Positions 33,933 to 44,059 of a stretch of DNA of 64,000 nucleotides are shown here, one piece after another. Under the pieces are notes generated by a model, which did not search any database, was not told where the DNA came from, and was given only the letters and a program-made list of their open reading frames with translations. This stretch comes from Prochilodus magdalenae (taxonomy: Eukaryota; Chordata; Actinopteri; Characiformes; Prochilodontidae). The stretch covers positions 1-64,000 of the forward strand of contig JAMWET010003462.1 in assembly GCA_024036415.1 (NCBI GenBank), given 5' to 3'. The first letter of the stretch is position 1, and each line of letters starts with the position of its first letter. The translations under genes and the position numbers were made by a program.

Positions 33933-35667
33933 CACTGCACAACAAATTTTTTAAAAAGTCTTGCTTCCTGAAAAGTTTTAGTTGATTGTGACAGGTACCT
34001 ATAGGGTATGCACAAATATAGTTTTTGTTTTACTGCATCACGTAGGAACTCTAAGAAATAGACATTTATATGTTTACCTATTTAATCACATTTATGTTCC
34101 ACATGAGCCATTAAGTTCAACAGAATTAAAAATGTTTTGCTCCTGATTTTCTTATGTATTCAACTTCTGGTGCATCGCGTTGCAGTGTCCAACAGTAGTC
34201 AGCAAGCATTGACGGATTCCAGATGCCCTGGTATCGTTTCTCCATTGTAGCAATGTCCTGGTGAAACCGCTCACCGTGTTCGTCACTGACAGCACCGAGA
34301 TTCACGGGGAAGAAGTCCAAGTGTGAGTGAAGGAAATTAATCTTGAGTGACATGTTGCACTTCATTTTCTGGTATGCACGGAGAAGTTTGTCTACGACTT
34401 CAACGTAGTTTGGCGCTCTGTAATTGCCTAGAAAATTGTCAACAACGTCTTTGAAGGCTTTCCAGGCAATTTTTTCCTGACCAACTAACAGCTCTTCAAA
34501 CCGCTTGTCACTCATAACATGTCTGATCTGGGGACCAACAAAAATGCCTTATTTGATCTTCGCGTCACTTATTCTTGGAAACATCTGTCTTAAATAGCGA
34601 AAACCTTCACCTTCCTTTTTCAGTGCTTTCACAAAATTCTTCATGAGTCCAAGTTTTATGTGTAGAGGAGGCAAAAATATCTTTGCCGGCTCAACAAGCG
34701 GCTCGTGTGCAACATTTTTCTGTCCTGGAACTAACTTTTTGCGGAGTGGCCAGCTCTGTCGACAATAATGTGACTCTTTGGCACGGCTGTCCCATTCATA
34801 GATGAACCAACAGTACTTGGTATAGCCGAGCTGCAGTCCCAGTAACAGAGCAACGACTTTCAGATCTCCACAGATATTCCAGTTGTACCTGCTATACTGG
34901 ATGTGGTTGAGCAACAGTTCCATATTCTCATATGTTTCCTTCATGTGTGCTGCATAGCCAACAGGTACTGACGGATAAACGTTGCCATTGTGTAGCAGAA
35001 CAGCTTTCAGGCTTAGCATTGACGAATCAAAGAAGAGACGCCACTCTTCCGGATTGTGATCACAACCCAAGGCCGAGAACAATCCATCAATGTTACAACA
35101 GAAACAGAGACTGTCAACTTGTGCAAAAAATTTGGTGATATCATGATGTCGGCTTCTAAACATAGAAATTTTCGTACCTGGTGACAGCAGACACCATCCC
35201 TGCAGCCTGGAACCCAGCAACTCAGCTTTTGCTTTTGACAGACCCAAATCTCTGACCAAACCGTTTAATTCTGACTGTTATCAGATGTGGATCACCTGAT
35301 GAGCAAGGTTTAAAATCTGGGTCAGTGTCACGGTCATTACCCTGCACTTGAGTTTCTTCATCTGGTTCGTCTAAGGTCCAATCCTCGGGTGGTTTCGGAA
35401 TTGGGAGACTGTCGTCATGTGGCACAGGTCTCATTGCTGAAGGCAGATTAGGATATTTAATTGACTTCTTGTTTTTGGCAGAGAAACCAGATACATTAGT
35501 CAAACAAAAATAACATTAAAATTTAAGCATAAATTATGATAAAACTGAAGATTTCTCTTAAACGGTACGTGATACGTAAATTTTGATGTGATATTCGTGA
35601 TCAGCACCCAAAAATCTATAAGAAACACCTAACAGTGTTCAAGAAGCAAAACAGTTGTTGTGCGGTG
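33933..35667 (-). mobile_element. TIR DNA transposon, CACTG/CACCG ends with TTA duplication, candidate EnSpm/CACTA-like
   Basis: The left end CACTGCACAACAA and the right end, read in reverse complement as CACCGCACAACAA, are inverted repeats (12 of 13 match). A GCTTCyTGAA block matches further in. TTA stands immediately outside both ends (33930-33932 and 35668-35670), a 3-bp target duplication. Ends starting CAC plus a 2-4 bp duplication are typical of the CMC (CACTA/Mirage/Chapaev) superfamily, hence the tentative call. The single gene inside runs on the minus strand. Confidence 0.7.
34126..35503 (-). pseudogene. Putative transposase of the TIR element, one frameshift and one stop
   Basis: Three minus-strand frames are collinear: 35222-35503 (acidic N-terminal part), 34549-35259 (236 codons) and 34126-34515 (129 codons). 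The first junction is a single-base shift. The second is one in-frame TAA between DAKIK and GIFVGPQIR. Conserved-looking blocks: FFDSSMLSLKAVLLHNGN, WNICGDLKVVALLLGLQLGY, WDSRAKESHYCRQSWPLRKK, FLPPLHIKLGLMKNF, VSDEHGERFHQDIATMEKRY, YCWTLQRDAPE. I recognise this as a protein family scattered through animal genomes. The spaced Asp, Asp and Glu/His blocks would suit an RNase H-fold transposase, but that is inference. Only two lesions means a fairly young copy. Confidence 0.7.
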
Positions 35668-35851
35668 TTATTAGACCGTTGTGTATGACAGTGCGGGCTA
35701 AGGACTCTCCGTTTCGTGGTTCAGTCTCAGCAGTTCTATTGAAAACTTTAAAAATAGAAATAGAATTCTGTTTGCATACTTTGACGTCAGGTTTAAGTAC
35801 TGTGTCTGCTGCATTATCACTCTATTCCTCTGTTCATTATTCTCTCTTCAG

Positions 35852-35971
35852 TGACGGTGGACCCCTGCACAGAGCAGAGCTGCACTGAGGACGAGTGGTG
35901 TGGGGAGAGAGATGGAGTCTATGGCTGCTTCTGTAATCAGAGTGATCCTAGACCCAGAGACAAGTCTTACG
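35852..35971 (+). CDS. Copy 1, EGF-like exon
   Basis: Acceptor TCTCTTCAG and donor TACG|GTACC bound 120 nt, phase 1-1, coding VTVDPCTEQSCTEDEWCGER then GVYGCFCNQSD. The C-x(4)-C-x(5)-C...GxxGCFC pattern resembles the EGF-like segment that stands before the ZP module in GP2-type proteins. It places the D10C array and the ZP module in one transcript. Confidence 0.8.
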
Positions 35972-36069
35972 GTACCAGCCGGGTTTAACGGACCAGTAAG
36001 ATCAGTCACTTCAGGACCTTCCACTAAAGTAGTATCTCATGCCTCGTTCCTCTATCCTCTTTATCTCAG

Positions 36070-36254
36070 ACTCCAGAGAAACCTGTGAGAGCAGCTCTGG
36101 CACCATGTCTCTGTCCCGCTGTCAGCTCTTTGAAGCTGGTTTCCCCACTAACGTCCTGCACCTGAGTGACCCCAGCTGCAATGGGACGCTCCAGAACGGC
36201 AGACTGGTGTTCCACTTTGATAACGATGAGCACATCTGTGGCACAAACCTCACG
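36070..36254 (+). CDS. Copy 1, ZP-N exon 1
   Basis: Acceptor TTTATCTCAG and donor CACG|GTACA bound 185 nt, phase 1 to 0. Coding begins DSRETCESSSGTMSLSRCQL and includes LHLSDPSCNG, FHFDNDEHICGTNLT. Four cysteines match the ZP-N pattern and the start C-x-(S)-x-M-x-(L/V) is typical. Two N-glycosylation sequons are visible (NGT, NLT). Family: ZP-N drives filament polymerisation. Confidence 0.9.
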
Positions 36255-36610
36255 GTACACTGAACAGAACCACACAGACTGATTAAACTCTAGAACATGG
36301 TACACGGTGCTGGTACTTATAGAGATGGACACCGGGTTAGTTCTATCCAGGGTCTTCAGTACCTTCAGTCTAGGTTTAATTGTACTGTACAGTGTTCCAC
36401 TGGAACTGCATTCCCCATGCCCCCACACACACGGTCTGGTCTCCAGCCTCTTTATCATACTGTTGGTGTTTTTGAGTACTAGATTATGAAATGGTGGAAT
36501 TACGTATCTTTGTCCTGGAGAGACTTATTTAAGGTTCACAGCTGGATCTTAAAATCATTGCTGTACATTTGAAGGTACATTTACATTGAGTGTCCATCAC
36601 CTGTCTGCAG

Positions 36611-36771
36611 GCCAACGGTACCCACTTAATCTACGAGAACTCCATCCAGGGTGTAGCTGACTCAGCAGGAGGAGCCATCAACAGAAAGAAGGAGCTGGAA
36701 CTGCGCTTCTCCTGCGTCTATAAGCTCAGACAGACACTCACAATGGACACGGAGTTCAGCCCTCTGCAGAG
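36611..36771 (+). CDS. Copy 1, ZP-N exon 2
   Basis: Acceptor GTCTGCAG and donor AGAG|GTGGG bound 161 nt, phase 0 to 2. It codes ANGTHLIYENSIQGV, then KKELELRFSCVYKLRQTLTM and an acidic FSPLQ end. NxxIYxN and the I/L-x-F-x-C-x-Y core are classic ZP-N features. The previous intron (36255-36610) holds nothing recognised. Confidence 0.9.
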
Positions 36772-37036
36772 GTGGGACAGATGATCGAATACATGACCCT
36801 ACACCACACTACCTGTAGAGGACTATTTCAATCAGAAGTACTATAAGACCTGTAGAATGATATTCTACAGTATAAAGACTTTCTGTAGCTCTATAGGAAC
36901 AGTAGTTCATACTGTAATCAGTAGATTAGACTTTTACACTCAGCAGTTTATAATAATGTTGTTTATGGACTGTTCACATTGTTTATGTCACCAGAATAGT
37001 ACTTAGTATGACTCTGTGATTGGACAATTTCAACAG

Positions 37037-37282
37037 CATAGTGCACAAGACCCTTCCAGATGGTCAGGGGATGTACCAGGTCAGGATGATTCCCTATCAG
37101 GATGCTGCCTTCTCCCAGCCTTACAATGGCACTGAGGACATAGAGGTGGACCAGAGGATCTTTATGGAGGTGACTGTTCAGGGAGTGGACGGCCGTCAGA
37201 TTGCCACAGTGATAGATTCCTGTTGGGTCACTCCTGTGAATGACCAGAACTACGCTGTCCGCTGGGACCTCATCATTAACCA
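37037..37282 (+). CDS. Copy 1, ZP linker and start of ZP-C
   Basis: Acceptor TTCAACAG and donor ACCA|GTAAG bound 246 nt, phase 2 to 2. It codes KTLPDGQGMYQVRMIPYQD, then YNGTEDIEVDQRIFMEVTVQ, VIDSCWVTPVNDQNYAVRW and DLIINQ. The D-x-C-W-x-T-P block is diagnostic of ZP-C. The next exon is 2.7 kb away because a LINE lies in the intron. Confidence 0.9.
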
Positions 37283-37287
37283 GTAAG

Positions 37288-37298
37288 GGAAACTCATG

Positions 37299-37338
<40 letters not shown>

Positions 37339-39895
37339 CTTTATTGATCCCAGAGGGAAATTCAAGGCATCCAGTAGCAGGTATACAAACAAACTATACA
37401 GAAGTAACAACAGAAGAAAGATAGATTTGTACAAATAGAGACAATACTATATAAAGTATGAAGGTATAAAAATAGAGTCCTTAGTGTCTGTGTAAAGTGT
37501 AAAGTATAGATGGAGGTAATGGTATACCGTTTGCTAAGCAAATTAAGAAGATGGCTGTTTTCAGCCATACAGACAGTGCAAATATGCAGTAATATAAATA
37601 ATTATCAGTGCAAAAATTGTAAACAGAACAGAATGGATTATAATAATACAATATCAATAGATGTAGGGCATTTAGGGGGGCATTTAGGAGGGAGTGTGTG
37701 CAGAGATGGGGGTGTGTCCATTGGAGGGACCGGAATGAAAGAGTGTCACACACTTTTTCATCTGCTGTACTGGAAGGAGTTGAACAGTCTTATGGCCTGA
37801 GGGACAAAAGACTTCCTGAGTCTGTCTGTGGAGCAGGACTGGGACAGCAGTCTGCCACTGAATGAGCTCCTCTGCCTGATGATCGTGGTGTGCAGAGGAT
37901 GGTGAACATTGTCCATGATGTTCAGCAGCTTGTTGAGGGCTCTCCTCTCTGCCAGTGGTGTTAAGGACTCCAGCTCTTGTCCCAGCACAGAACCAGCTTT
38001 CCTCACCAGCCTGTCGAGTCGTCCAGCATCCCTCTTGCTGATACTGCCTCCCCAACACACCACAGCATAAAAGAGGACGCTGGCTACCACAGACTGGTAG
38101 AACATCAGGAGGAGTTTCTGGCAGATCCTGAAGGACCCCAGCCTCCTGAGGAAGTACAGTCTGCTCTGTGCTTTCTTGTAGACTATGTCAGTGTTTACTG
38201 ACCAGTCCAGCCTCTCGTCCAGGTGCACACCAAGGTATCTGTAGGAACTGACAACCTCCACATCGACCCCCTTGATGGAGATTGGCTGCTGAGAGGGCCT
38301 GGACCTCCTGAAGTCTATACACATCTCCTTGGTTTTGGTGATGTTCAGCTTCAGATGGTTGGTAGTGCACCACTCCACAAAGTCCTCAACCAGGCTTCTG
38401 TACTCCCTCTCCTGGCCATTACGCACACACCCCACGATTGCAGTGTCATCAGAGAACTTCTGCATGTGGCATAACTCCGAGTTGTATTTGAAGTCCGATG
38501 TGTACAGGGTGAACAGGACTGGAGAGAGAACAGTCCCCTGTGGTGCTCCTGTGCTGCTGATCACCGTATCAGAGGAGCAGTCCTTGATCCTGACATGTTG
38601 TGGTCTCCCAGTGAGGTAGTCAGTGATCCAGGTGACCAGGTGCATGTCCACCTCCATCTTCATCAGCTTGTCTCTCAGTAGTAGGGGCTGAATGGTGTTG
38701 AAGGCACTGGAGAAGTCAAAGAACATGACCCTCACAGCACCACCCCCCTTGTCCAGATGAGAGTGAGTTCTGTGTAGAAGATAGAGGATGGCATCTTCCA
38801 CTCCCACCTTCTCCCGGTACGCAAACTGCAGTGGGTCCTCAGCATGGTGGACCTGAGGTCTGAGGTGGTTCAGCAGCAGTCGCTCCATGGTCTTCATCAC
38901 GTGAGACGTCAAAGCAACCGGCCTGTAGTCATTCAGCTCCTTCGGGTGTGCCTTCTTGGGGACTGGAATGAGGCAGGTTGTCTTCCACGTGGCAGGAACC
39001 CTTCCGAGACGTAGACTCAGGTTAAAGACATGTTGGAGGGGCTCCCCCAGTTGGGCAGCACATGCCTTAAGCATTCTGGGGCACACTTTGTCTGGGCCGG
39101 CCGCCTTCCTGGGGTGTAGTCTCCTCAGCTGTCTCCTGACTTGGTCTGCCGTGAAGGCTGGGGGACAGTGGGAACCGTGGGTGTTGCTCTGTCCTCCTGC
39201 TGATGATGGTGGTGATGACTGAGATGGTGGAGGTGAGGGTGATGGTGGTGAAGGTGCCGGAGATGGTGGAGGTGAGGGTGATGGTGGTGACAACAGGGTG
39301 GTGAATGCTGCAGACGGGTCGGAGGAGGAGGCAGCAGGACAGTCAAACCTGTTGTAGAAGTTGTTAAACTGGTTTGCTCTGTCCACACCCCCATCTACTG
39401 AGCTGCCGCTGTTGTTCTTGCAGCCAGTGATGGTTTTCATTGCTCCCCAGACCTCCTTCATGTTGTTGTCTTGCAGCTTCCTTTCCACCTTTTTCCTGTA
39501 GGACTCCTTGGCCTCTTTAAGTCGGATCTTGAGTTCCCCCTGTACACGCTTCAGCTCTGTCCAGTTTCCGTCTCTGAACGCCCTCTTCTTTTGGTTGAGG
39601 ATGTCCTTGACGTCACTGGTAATCCAGGGCTTGTTGTTTGGGAAGCAGCGTACAGTCTTTGTGGGAACAGCAACATCCATACAAAAATTCAGGTAGTCCG
39701 TAACACAGTGCGTCACCTCCTCAATGTCCTCTCCGTGTGGGTGCAGCAGCACGCTCCAATCAGTGGTATCATAGCAGTCCTTCAGGGCTTCTTCTGCTTC
39801 AGGAGACCAAACTCTGAATGAGCGTGTGGTAGTGGGCTGCCTCAGTACCAGTGGTTTGTACTGAGGCTGTAGCTCACACCTGTTTTTCAGGTAGG
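37288..39895 (-). mobile_element. Non-LTR retrotransposon (LINE), 5'-truncated, open reverse transcriptase frame
   Basis: A (GATA)n run at 37299-37336 and TTTATTGATCCCAGAGGG mark the 3' end on the minus strand. The coding part begins mid-frame at about 39890 on the right, so the 5' half (ORF1 and most of the endonuclease) is missing. It sits in the intron between the ZP linker/ZP-C exon and the next ZP-C exon, opposite in orientation to the gene. Confidence 0.9.
37758..39752 (-). CDS. LINE ORF2 fragment: reverse transcriptase, 664 codons uninterrupted
   Basis: The frame stays open upstream to about 39890 without a Met, showing 5' truncation. In order: a linker after the endonuclease (PTKTVRCFPNNKPWITSDV), a Ser/Pro-rich spacer, then reverse transcriptase landmarks. 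These include RRLHPRKAAGPDKVCPRML, DYRPVALTSHVMKTMERLL, MFFDFSSAFNTIQPLLL, STGAPQGTVLSPVLFTLY, the catalytic KFSDDTAIV, and YRYLGVHLDERLDW. It ends with the usual fish-LINE C-terminus. It belongs to the jockey/CR1/Rex1-like group; I cannot fix the clade. No stops over about 2 kb suggests a recent insertion. It cannot be autonomous without its 5' half. Confidence 0.85.
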   Translation of the reverse strand: MLLHPHGEDIEEVTHCVTDYLNFCMDVAVPTKTVRCFPNNKPWITSDVKDILNQKKRAFRDGNWTELKRVQGELKIRLKEAKESYRKKVERKLQDNNMKEVWGAMKTITGCKNNSGSSVDGGVDRANQFNNFYNRFDCPAASSSDPSAAFTTLLSPPSPSPPPSPAPSPPSPSPPPSQSSPPSSAGGQSNTHGSHCPPAFTADQVRRQLRRLHPRKAAGPDKVCPRMLKACAAQLGEPLQHVFNLSLRLGRVPATWKTTCLIPVPKKAHPKELNDYRPVALTSHVMKTMERLLLNHLRPQVHHAEDPLQFAYREKVGVEDAILYLLHRTHSHLDKGGGAVRVMFFDFSSAFNTIQPLLLRDKLMKMEVDMHLVTWITDYLTGRPQHVRIKDCSSDTVISSTGAPQGTVLSPVLFTLYTSDFKYNSELCHMQKFSDDTAIVGCVRNGQEREYRSLVEDFVEWCTTNHLKLNITKTKEMCIDFRRSRPSQQPISIKGVDVEVVSSYRYLGVHLDERLDWSVNTDIVYKKAQSRLYFLRRLGSFRICQKLLLMFYQSVVASVLFYAVVCWGGSISKRDAGRLDRLVRKAGSVLGQELESLTPLAERRALNKLLNIMDNVHHPLHTTIIRQRSSFSGRLLSQSCSTDRLRKSFVPQAIRLFNSFQYSR

Positions 39896-39964
39896 TGCCA
39901 GGACGTCCTCATGTTCAGACAGCTCTCACTGATTTAAAGCTGATATTTCATGAAATTATTTCAG

Positions 39965-40127
39965 GTGTCCAAATCCAGGTGATAACACAGTGAAGGTTCT
40001 TCAGAACGGTGTCTCCACAGCTGCTCATTTCTTCTTCAAGATGTTGGCCTTCAACGGCAACTACGCCAATGTTTTCCTTCACTGTGGCATCCACCTTTGC
40101 CTTCTGCAGAACAGCAACTGTGCAGCG
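39965..40127 (+). CDS. Copy 1, ZP-C exon
   Basis: Acceptor TTATTTCAG and donor GCGG|TGAGT region bound 163 nt, phase 2 to 0. It codes CPNPGDNTVKVLQNGVSTA, then HFFFKMLAFNGNYANVFLHC and IHLCLLQNSNCAA. The spacing C-P-N-P-x-D...F-x-F-x-x-F...V-x-L-H-C-x-x-x-x-C matches ZP-C. Confidence 0.9.
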
Positions 40128-40408
40128 GTGAGTGTTGACATTGTCCTCACTGTGGTGTAAAATATCTGAGTGTTATTTGTTACTTCATTATGTGGTGTGT
40201 CGTGTGCTGATGGGTAATCGTTAAAGCCTGTTCTGTGTTTTTACTTAAGGAAGTAGGTTTAGACTAATATCCTGTAGAAACCTGCTGCACTGTGATACTG
40301 CAGGGTTTCAGTAGGACCTCTTTATACTACAGCCTGTGTTTAATGTCTATAGGGTCGTTCTCACTGCAGGTTCCCTAACTAAACCAGCTATCTGATTGTC
40401 GCATACAG

Positions 40409-40511
40409 AACTGTTCCCCTGGACATCAGCACAGAGCTGGCCGGTCCGTGGACACGCATGACAGAGCCTCCATCTCTGTTGGGCCTTTTATCAGGACTGC
40501 TGGACACACAG
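40409..40511 (+). CDS. Copy 1, end of ZP-C with cleavage-site-like basic patch and terminal hydrophobic strand
   Basis: Acceptor GCATACAG and donor ACAG|GTGAA bound 103 nt, phase 0 to 1, coding NCSPGHQHRAGRSVD then THDRASISVGPFIRTAGHT. The basic patch followed by D-x-x-x-R-x-(S/V)-x-(S/N)-x-GP-(F/I)-I resembles the cleavage site and external hydrophobic patch at the end of uromodulin-type ZP modules, where cleavage releases the patch and allows polymerisation. The function is inferred. Confidence 0.8.
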
Positions 40512-40589
40512 GTGAACACTCTCACTTCACTTTTCCACTATTATGATTAAAATAGAATTTAAATAAGAAAATAAAGTGTTACGATTTAA

Positions 40590-40876
40590 GATTTTAATCC
40601 CTTATTAGTCCCACAGTGGGGAAATTTAGCCTCCGCATTTAACCCATCCGTGAAGTGAAACACCCACAAACACACTCACTAGTAAACACACACTAGGGGG
40701 CAGTGAGCACTTACCCAAGGTGGTGGGCAGCCCTATCCACAGCGCCCGGGGAGCAGTTGGGGGTTAGGTGCCTTGCTCAAGGGCACCTCAATCGTTACTG
40801 TCAGTTCAGGGAATCGAACCGGCAACCCTCGGTCACAAGGCTGGTTCCCTAACCTCCAGCCCACGACTGCCCCCAA
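40590..40876 (-). mobile_element. tRNA-derived SINE, minus strand
   Basis: In reverse complement it begins GGGGGCAGTCGTGGGCTGGA, with an A-box-like GGGCTGGAGGTTAGGGA and a B-box-like GGTTCGATTCC. It continues with a body (AGGTGCCTTGAGC in plus orientation GCTCAAGGGCACCT) common in fish genomes. It lies in the last intron of copy 1. Confidence 0.75.
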
Positions 40877-41114
40877 TTACTGTGGTAATTATGATAAATA
40901 AATAAATCCTCCGTCTTTGTTAAACTTCTCACCTACTTCTAAAAGACAAGTTGGTATTAAAATGACTCTGTATAAAATTTCAGGGTGGGCTATAAACCTA
41001 CCCCACAGTACATTTTACTAAACCCATGATAAACGAGGCACTAGAGGAAGTTTAGTACCTCTCTTAAGTTGCTGTATTTAGCAGCAGTACTCTTCTGTAA
41101 GGGGCCATGGTCCT

Positions 41115-41331
41115 CCTACCACCAGAGGGAAGCCATGCACTTATCCAGAGCAAATTACATGGTTATTCATTTTACAGGTAGGCCAGTGCAGTGTTAGGAG
41201 TCTTGCCCAAGGACTCTTACTGGAGTAGCTCAACATTTGCTACCTACACTGGGATTCAACCCCTCCTTTCCCAAATGCTGTGGTAGCTCTTTGTGGGTAG
41301 TGGTGTTAAGTGCTGAGCCACACCAACCATG
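41115..41331 (-). mobile_element. tRNA-derived SINE, same family as 14950-15122
   Basis: In reverse complement it starts GGTTGGTGTGGCTCAGCAC, has a B-box-like GGTTGAATCCC, and ends TTTGCTCTGGATAAGTGCAT. Same head and tail as the plus-strand copy near 14950. Confidence 0.75.
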
Positions 41332-41399
41332 CAATTTATCTTTTTCCTGTTCTCTTTAGTTTGAGAGGTTAGAAGATACTCATTCCTCTTTCCCAGAGT

Positions 41400-43340
41400 A
41401 TCTGCCTTTTAGTTTTGTGATACAAACCGAGTGCCCACAGTTTGATTACCTTCTTTTTAGTTTTTTAGGTGCCTTTGTTCTTGTTGTGACAGTGATCCCC
41501 CTCGGTCAACGATTGCACAATCAACTTCCGCATCTTGGCAGCAGAGAGTGTGTGGAACCAAGGGGACCTAACGGCTGTGTACCAGCAGGGTCTCAATAAA
41601 GACCTCAAAGACAGGCTTGCCACTTGTGACCACCAAAATACATTGGAGGGCCTGTATAAGCTTGCAATCAAGCTTGACATTAAAGTGCGAATAAGGGAGT
41701 GCATTGCACTGCCTGCCGCCAACACCCCCCCAATACTATTTCTCAGCAGCCTGAGGCCCCAGAGCTGATACAGATTGCCCATGCCCATCTAACTCCTCAG
41801 AACGCTGAGCAATGCTGCCGGAAGGGGTGGTGTATGTTTTGTGTCGAGGAGGGGCACAAGGTAGCCCAGTGTCCTACAAAGCCGGATAAAGACCAGGCCT
41901 ACTCCAAGGGCACTAGGGTAGTCCCTCTCTGGAGCACCAGAGCTACAGGGGTGTATCTTCCCATATCCTTGGTGTGGGGGAACTCAAAGAATGGCTCCAT
42001 GTTATTATTGGTTCTGGGGCCACTGGGAACTTCATGGATGTCGCTGTGGCCTAAGCTTTGGGACTACCTGTGGAACCCCTGCTGACACCCTGCCATAGAT
42101 GGGAATCCGCTTAGGTCAGGGGCGATCGAAAGACAGACTAAACCGATCCTTGTGCAAGCTGGCCTGCACACCAGACGCTTGTCCTTTATTCTCACTTAGG
42201 CCCTGACCTACTGGTCATCTTGGAGTTCCTTTGGCTGCAAAGGCATAACCACCAAAGTGACTAGATACCCTGGTCTATTTGTCAATGGGGGCCACACTGC
42301 CAAGGATCCTGCTTACGACCCAAGGCTGGTGGGGCCTTGTCAGGGGTTGTTAATGATTCTGCAGGACTCAGTAACGTGCCAGCAGCCCACCAGGAAGGTC
42401 TTTAGCAAATCTTCAGAAGGTCTTTAGCAAATGAAAGACAGAGGTCTTGTCTCCTCACCTCACAAGTTTTTGATTACATCAACTCCCAGAAGCCATCTGA
42501 ACTCTCTTTCCAGCACTGAGAAGATGTCAGTGGAGAACATGGTACATTCAGAAGGCCTTAGCCCAAGGCTTCATATGGACATTTAAATCCCCGGGAGCAG
42601 GATTCTTCTTTGTGGGGAAGAAGGACGGGGGCCTACATCCATATAATGATTATAGAGCCCTTAATAAAAAACTGCAAATGACTGCAACCCTGTGCACCTT
42701 ATGACTACAGCTTTTGAGGCATTGCAGAAGGCCTCTGTATTCACTAAATTAGACTTCTGCAGTGCCTACGACTTTGTGAGGATTAGGCAGGGGGATGAGA
42801 AGACAACTTTCATCATGCCCACTGGCTTCTATAAAATACTTGGTGATGCCATTTGGACTGATGAATGCTCTGGCCAATATTCTAACGACTCTAATGAGGT
42901 TCTTCATGAGGCCCTTGGCCTCGATGCCTTTGTTGGTTTGGATGATCTCCTTATCTTTAGTAGGACCACTACAGAACATGTCTCTCATGTACCCCGGGTC
43001 CTACAACTACTCCTGGAGAGCAACCTCTACATGACAATGGAGAAATCCCAGTTCCACATACCCTCTGTCCAATTTCTTGGGTTTGCGGTCTCCAGGGGTA
43101 GGGTGCCTATGGATCCATCCAACCAAAAGGCAGTGACTGAGTGACTCAGCTTCATCCCACCTCACTCCACCTTGTCCAATGCTTCTTGGGATCTAACCAA
43201 TTTCTCTCTGTGCTTCATTCAAGAGAAGACTCACATCAGTTCCTATACTCCACCTCCAGAGCTAACGTTTGTGGTGAAGGTCAATGCCCTAAAAGTACGA
43301 GTTGGTGCAGTCCTCTCCCATCGCTTTGGTCCCATCTGTT
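41400..43340 (+). mobile_element. Ty3/gypsy remnant, gag to RNase H, plus strand
   Basis: Collinear broken frames: gag (VYQQGLNKDLKDRLATCDH, then LYKLAIKLDIKVRIREC, 41560-41720), a CCHC knuckle (CMFCVEEGHKVAQC, near 41836-41880), a protease-like block (GSGATGNFMDVAV in the 42010-42050 region), and reverse transcriptase (VFTKLDFCSAYDFVRIRQGD at 42730-42800; a FVGLDDLLIFSRT catalytic block near 42925-42965). An RNase H start (VRVGAVLSHRFGP) lies near 43300-43335. Stops and frameshifts throughout; no LTRs recognised. It occupies the last intron of copy 1. Confidence 0.8.
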
Positions 43341-43628
43341 AATGGTGGTTCGAATCCGATTCAAACCTTTCTCCTGTTTTGTTTTACTCTGTTTTCCCCT
43401 GTTGTATCAACATTTGCATTTGAGTCCACCCTTGTGGAGGTTTCCATCAGGGAATTAAATCAATAAGCATGGGAAGAATCCAGAGAGGACTTTCTCGCTA
43501 TAAAGATTGTTTCCCTGTTACAACTTCATTATAGTGTAACTGTCGACATCATCTTTCCTGAACTGGTTATATACAGTGACTGATGCTGTTTGTTTGGAGT
43601 AAATCGGTTTGATCTTTTTATTTTGTAG

Positions 43629-43660
43629 CTCTGAATCATTTTATTCCTGTTCTGTCCTGA
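43629..43660 (+). CDS. Copy 1, candidate last coding exon (very short)
   Basis: After the phase-1 donor at 40511, the acceptor TTTTGTAG at 43628 would add ALNHFIPVLS and stop (TGA at 43658-43660). A second acceptor, CCTGACAG at 43663, would give only GG and stop. Either ending leaves no GPI-anchor signal or membrane segment. The region 43660-43960 fits a 3' UTR. The choice is uncertain and a missed exon is possible. Confidence 0.4.
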
Positions 43661-43950
43661 CAGGTGGCTGAAGTCAAAATCCTGCTGTGTGGGGATCTCT
43701 GGTGATTCAGCTTGTGTCTCTCCTGACTATTCAAATCAACCTGACGATCTGAAGACGATCAGTATAAGTGATTTTACACTGATCAAATCTCTGTTTAACT
43801 GGGTTTAGCACTAGTGTTGCACTGTGAGTCTCATTTTAATCATGAAGGGTTTTTATTATTACAGAAACTCATTTGAGATATGAAAGATATGTTAAAGAGG
43901 AAAATTACCGATTTTACTATCAGTATGAGTCCCAATCATCATAAATATTC

Positions 43951-43956
43951 AATAAA
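43951..43956 (+). promoter_or_regulatory. Polyadenylation signal AATAAA
   Basis: AATAAA lies about 290 bases after the candidate stop codon of copy 1 within an AT-rich tail. Reasonable position for 3' end formation; not otherwise supported. Confidence 0.4.
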
Positions 43957-44059
43957 TTTCTTATTAAATTGTTGCAGCACACAGATTATAAAGGAGTGAT
44001 TTTTTTATGGATAATTAAGGATAATAATGTCTATTTTCTGTGAACTGACCTCTTTTTAC

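Noticed and set aside
38956..39394. Additional open frames over the LINE, including a His/Pro-rich one
   Set aside because: They are shadow frames of the minus-strand reverse transcriptase ORF and its Ser/Pro-rich spacer.
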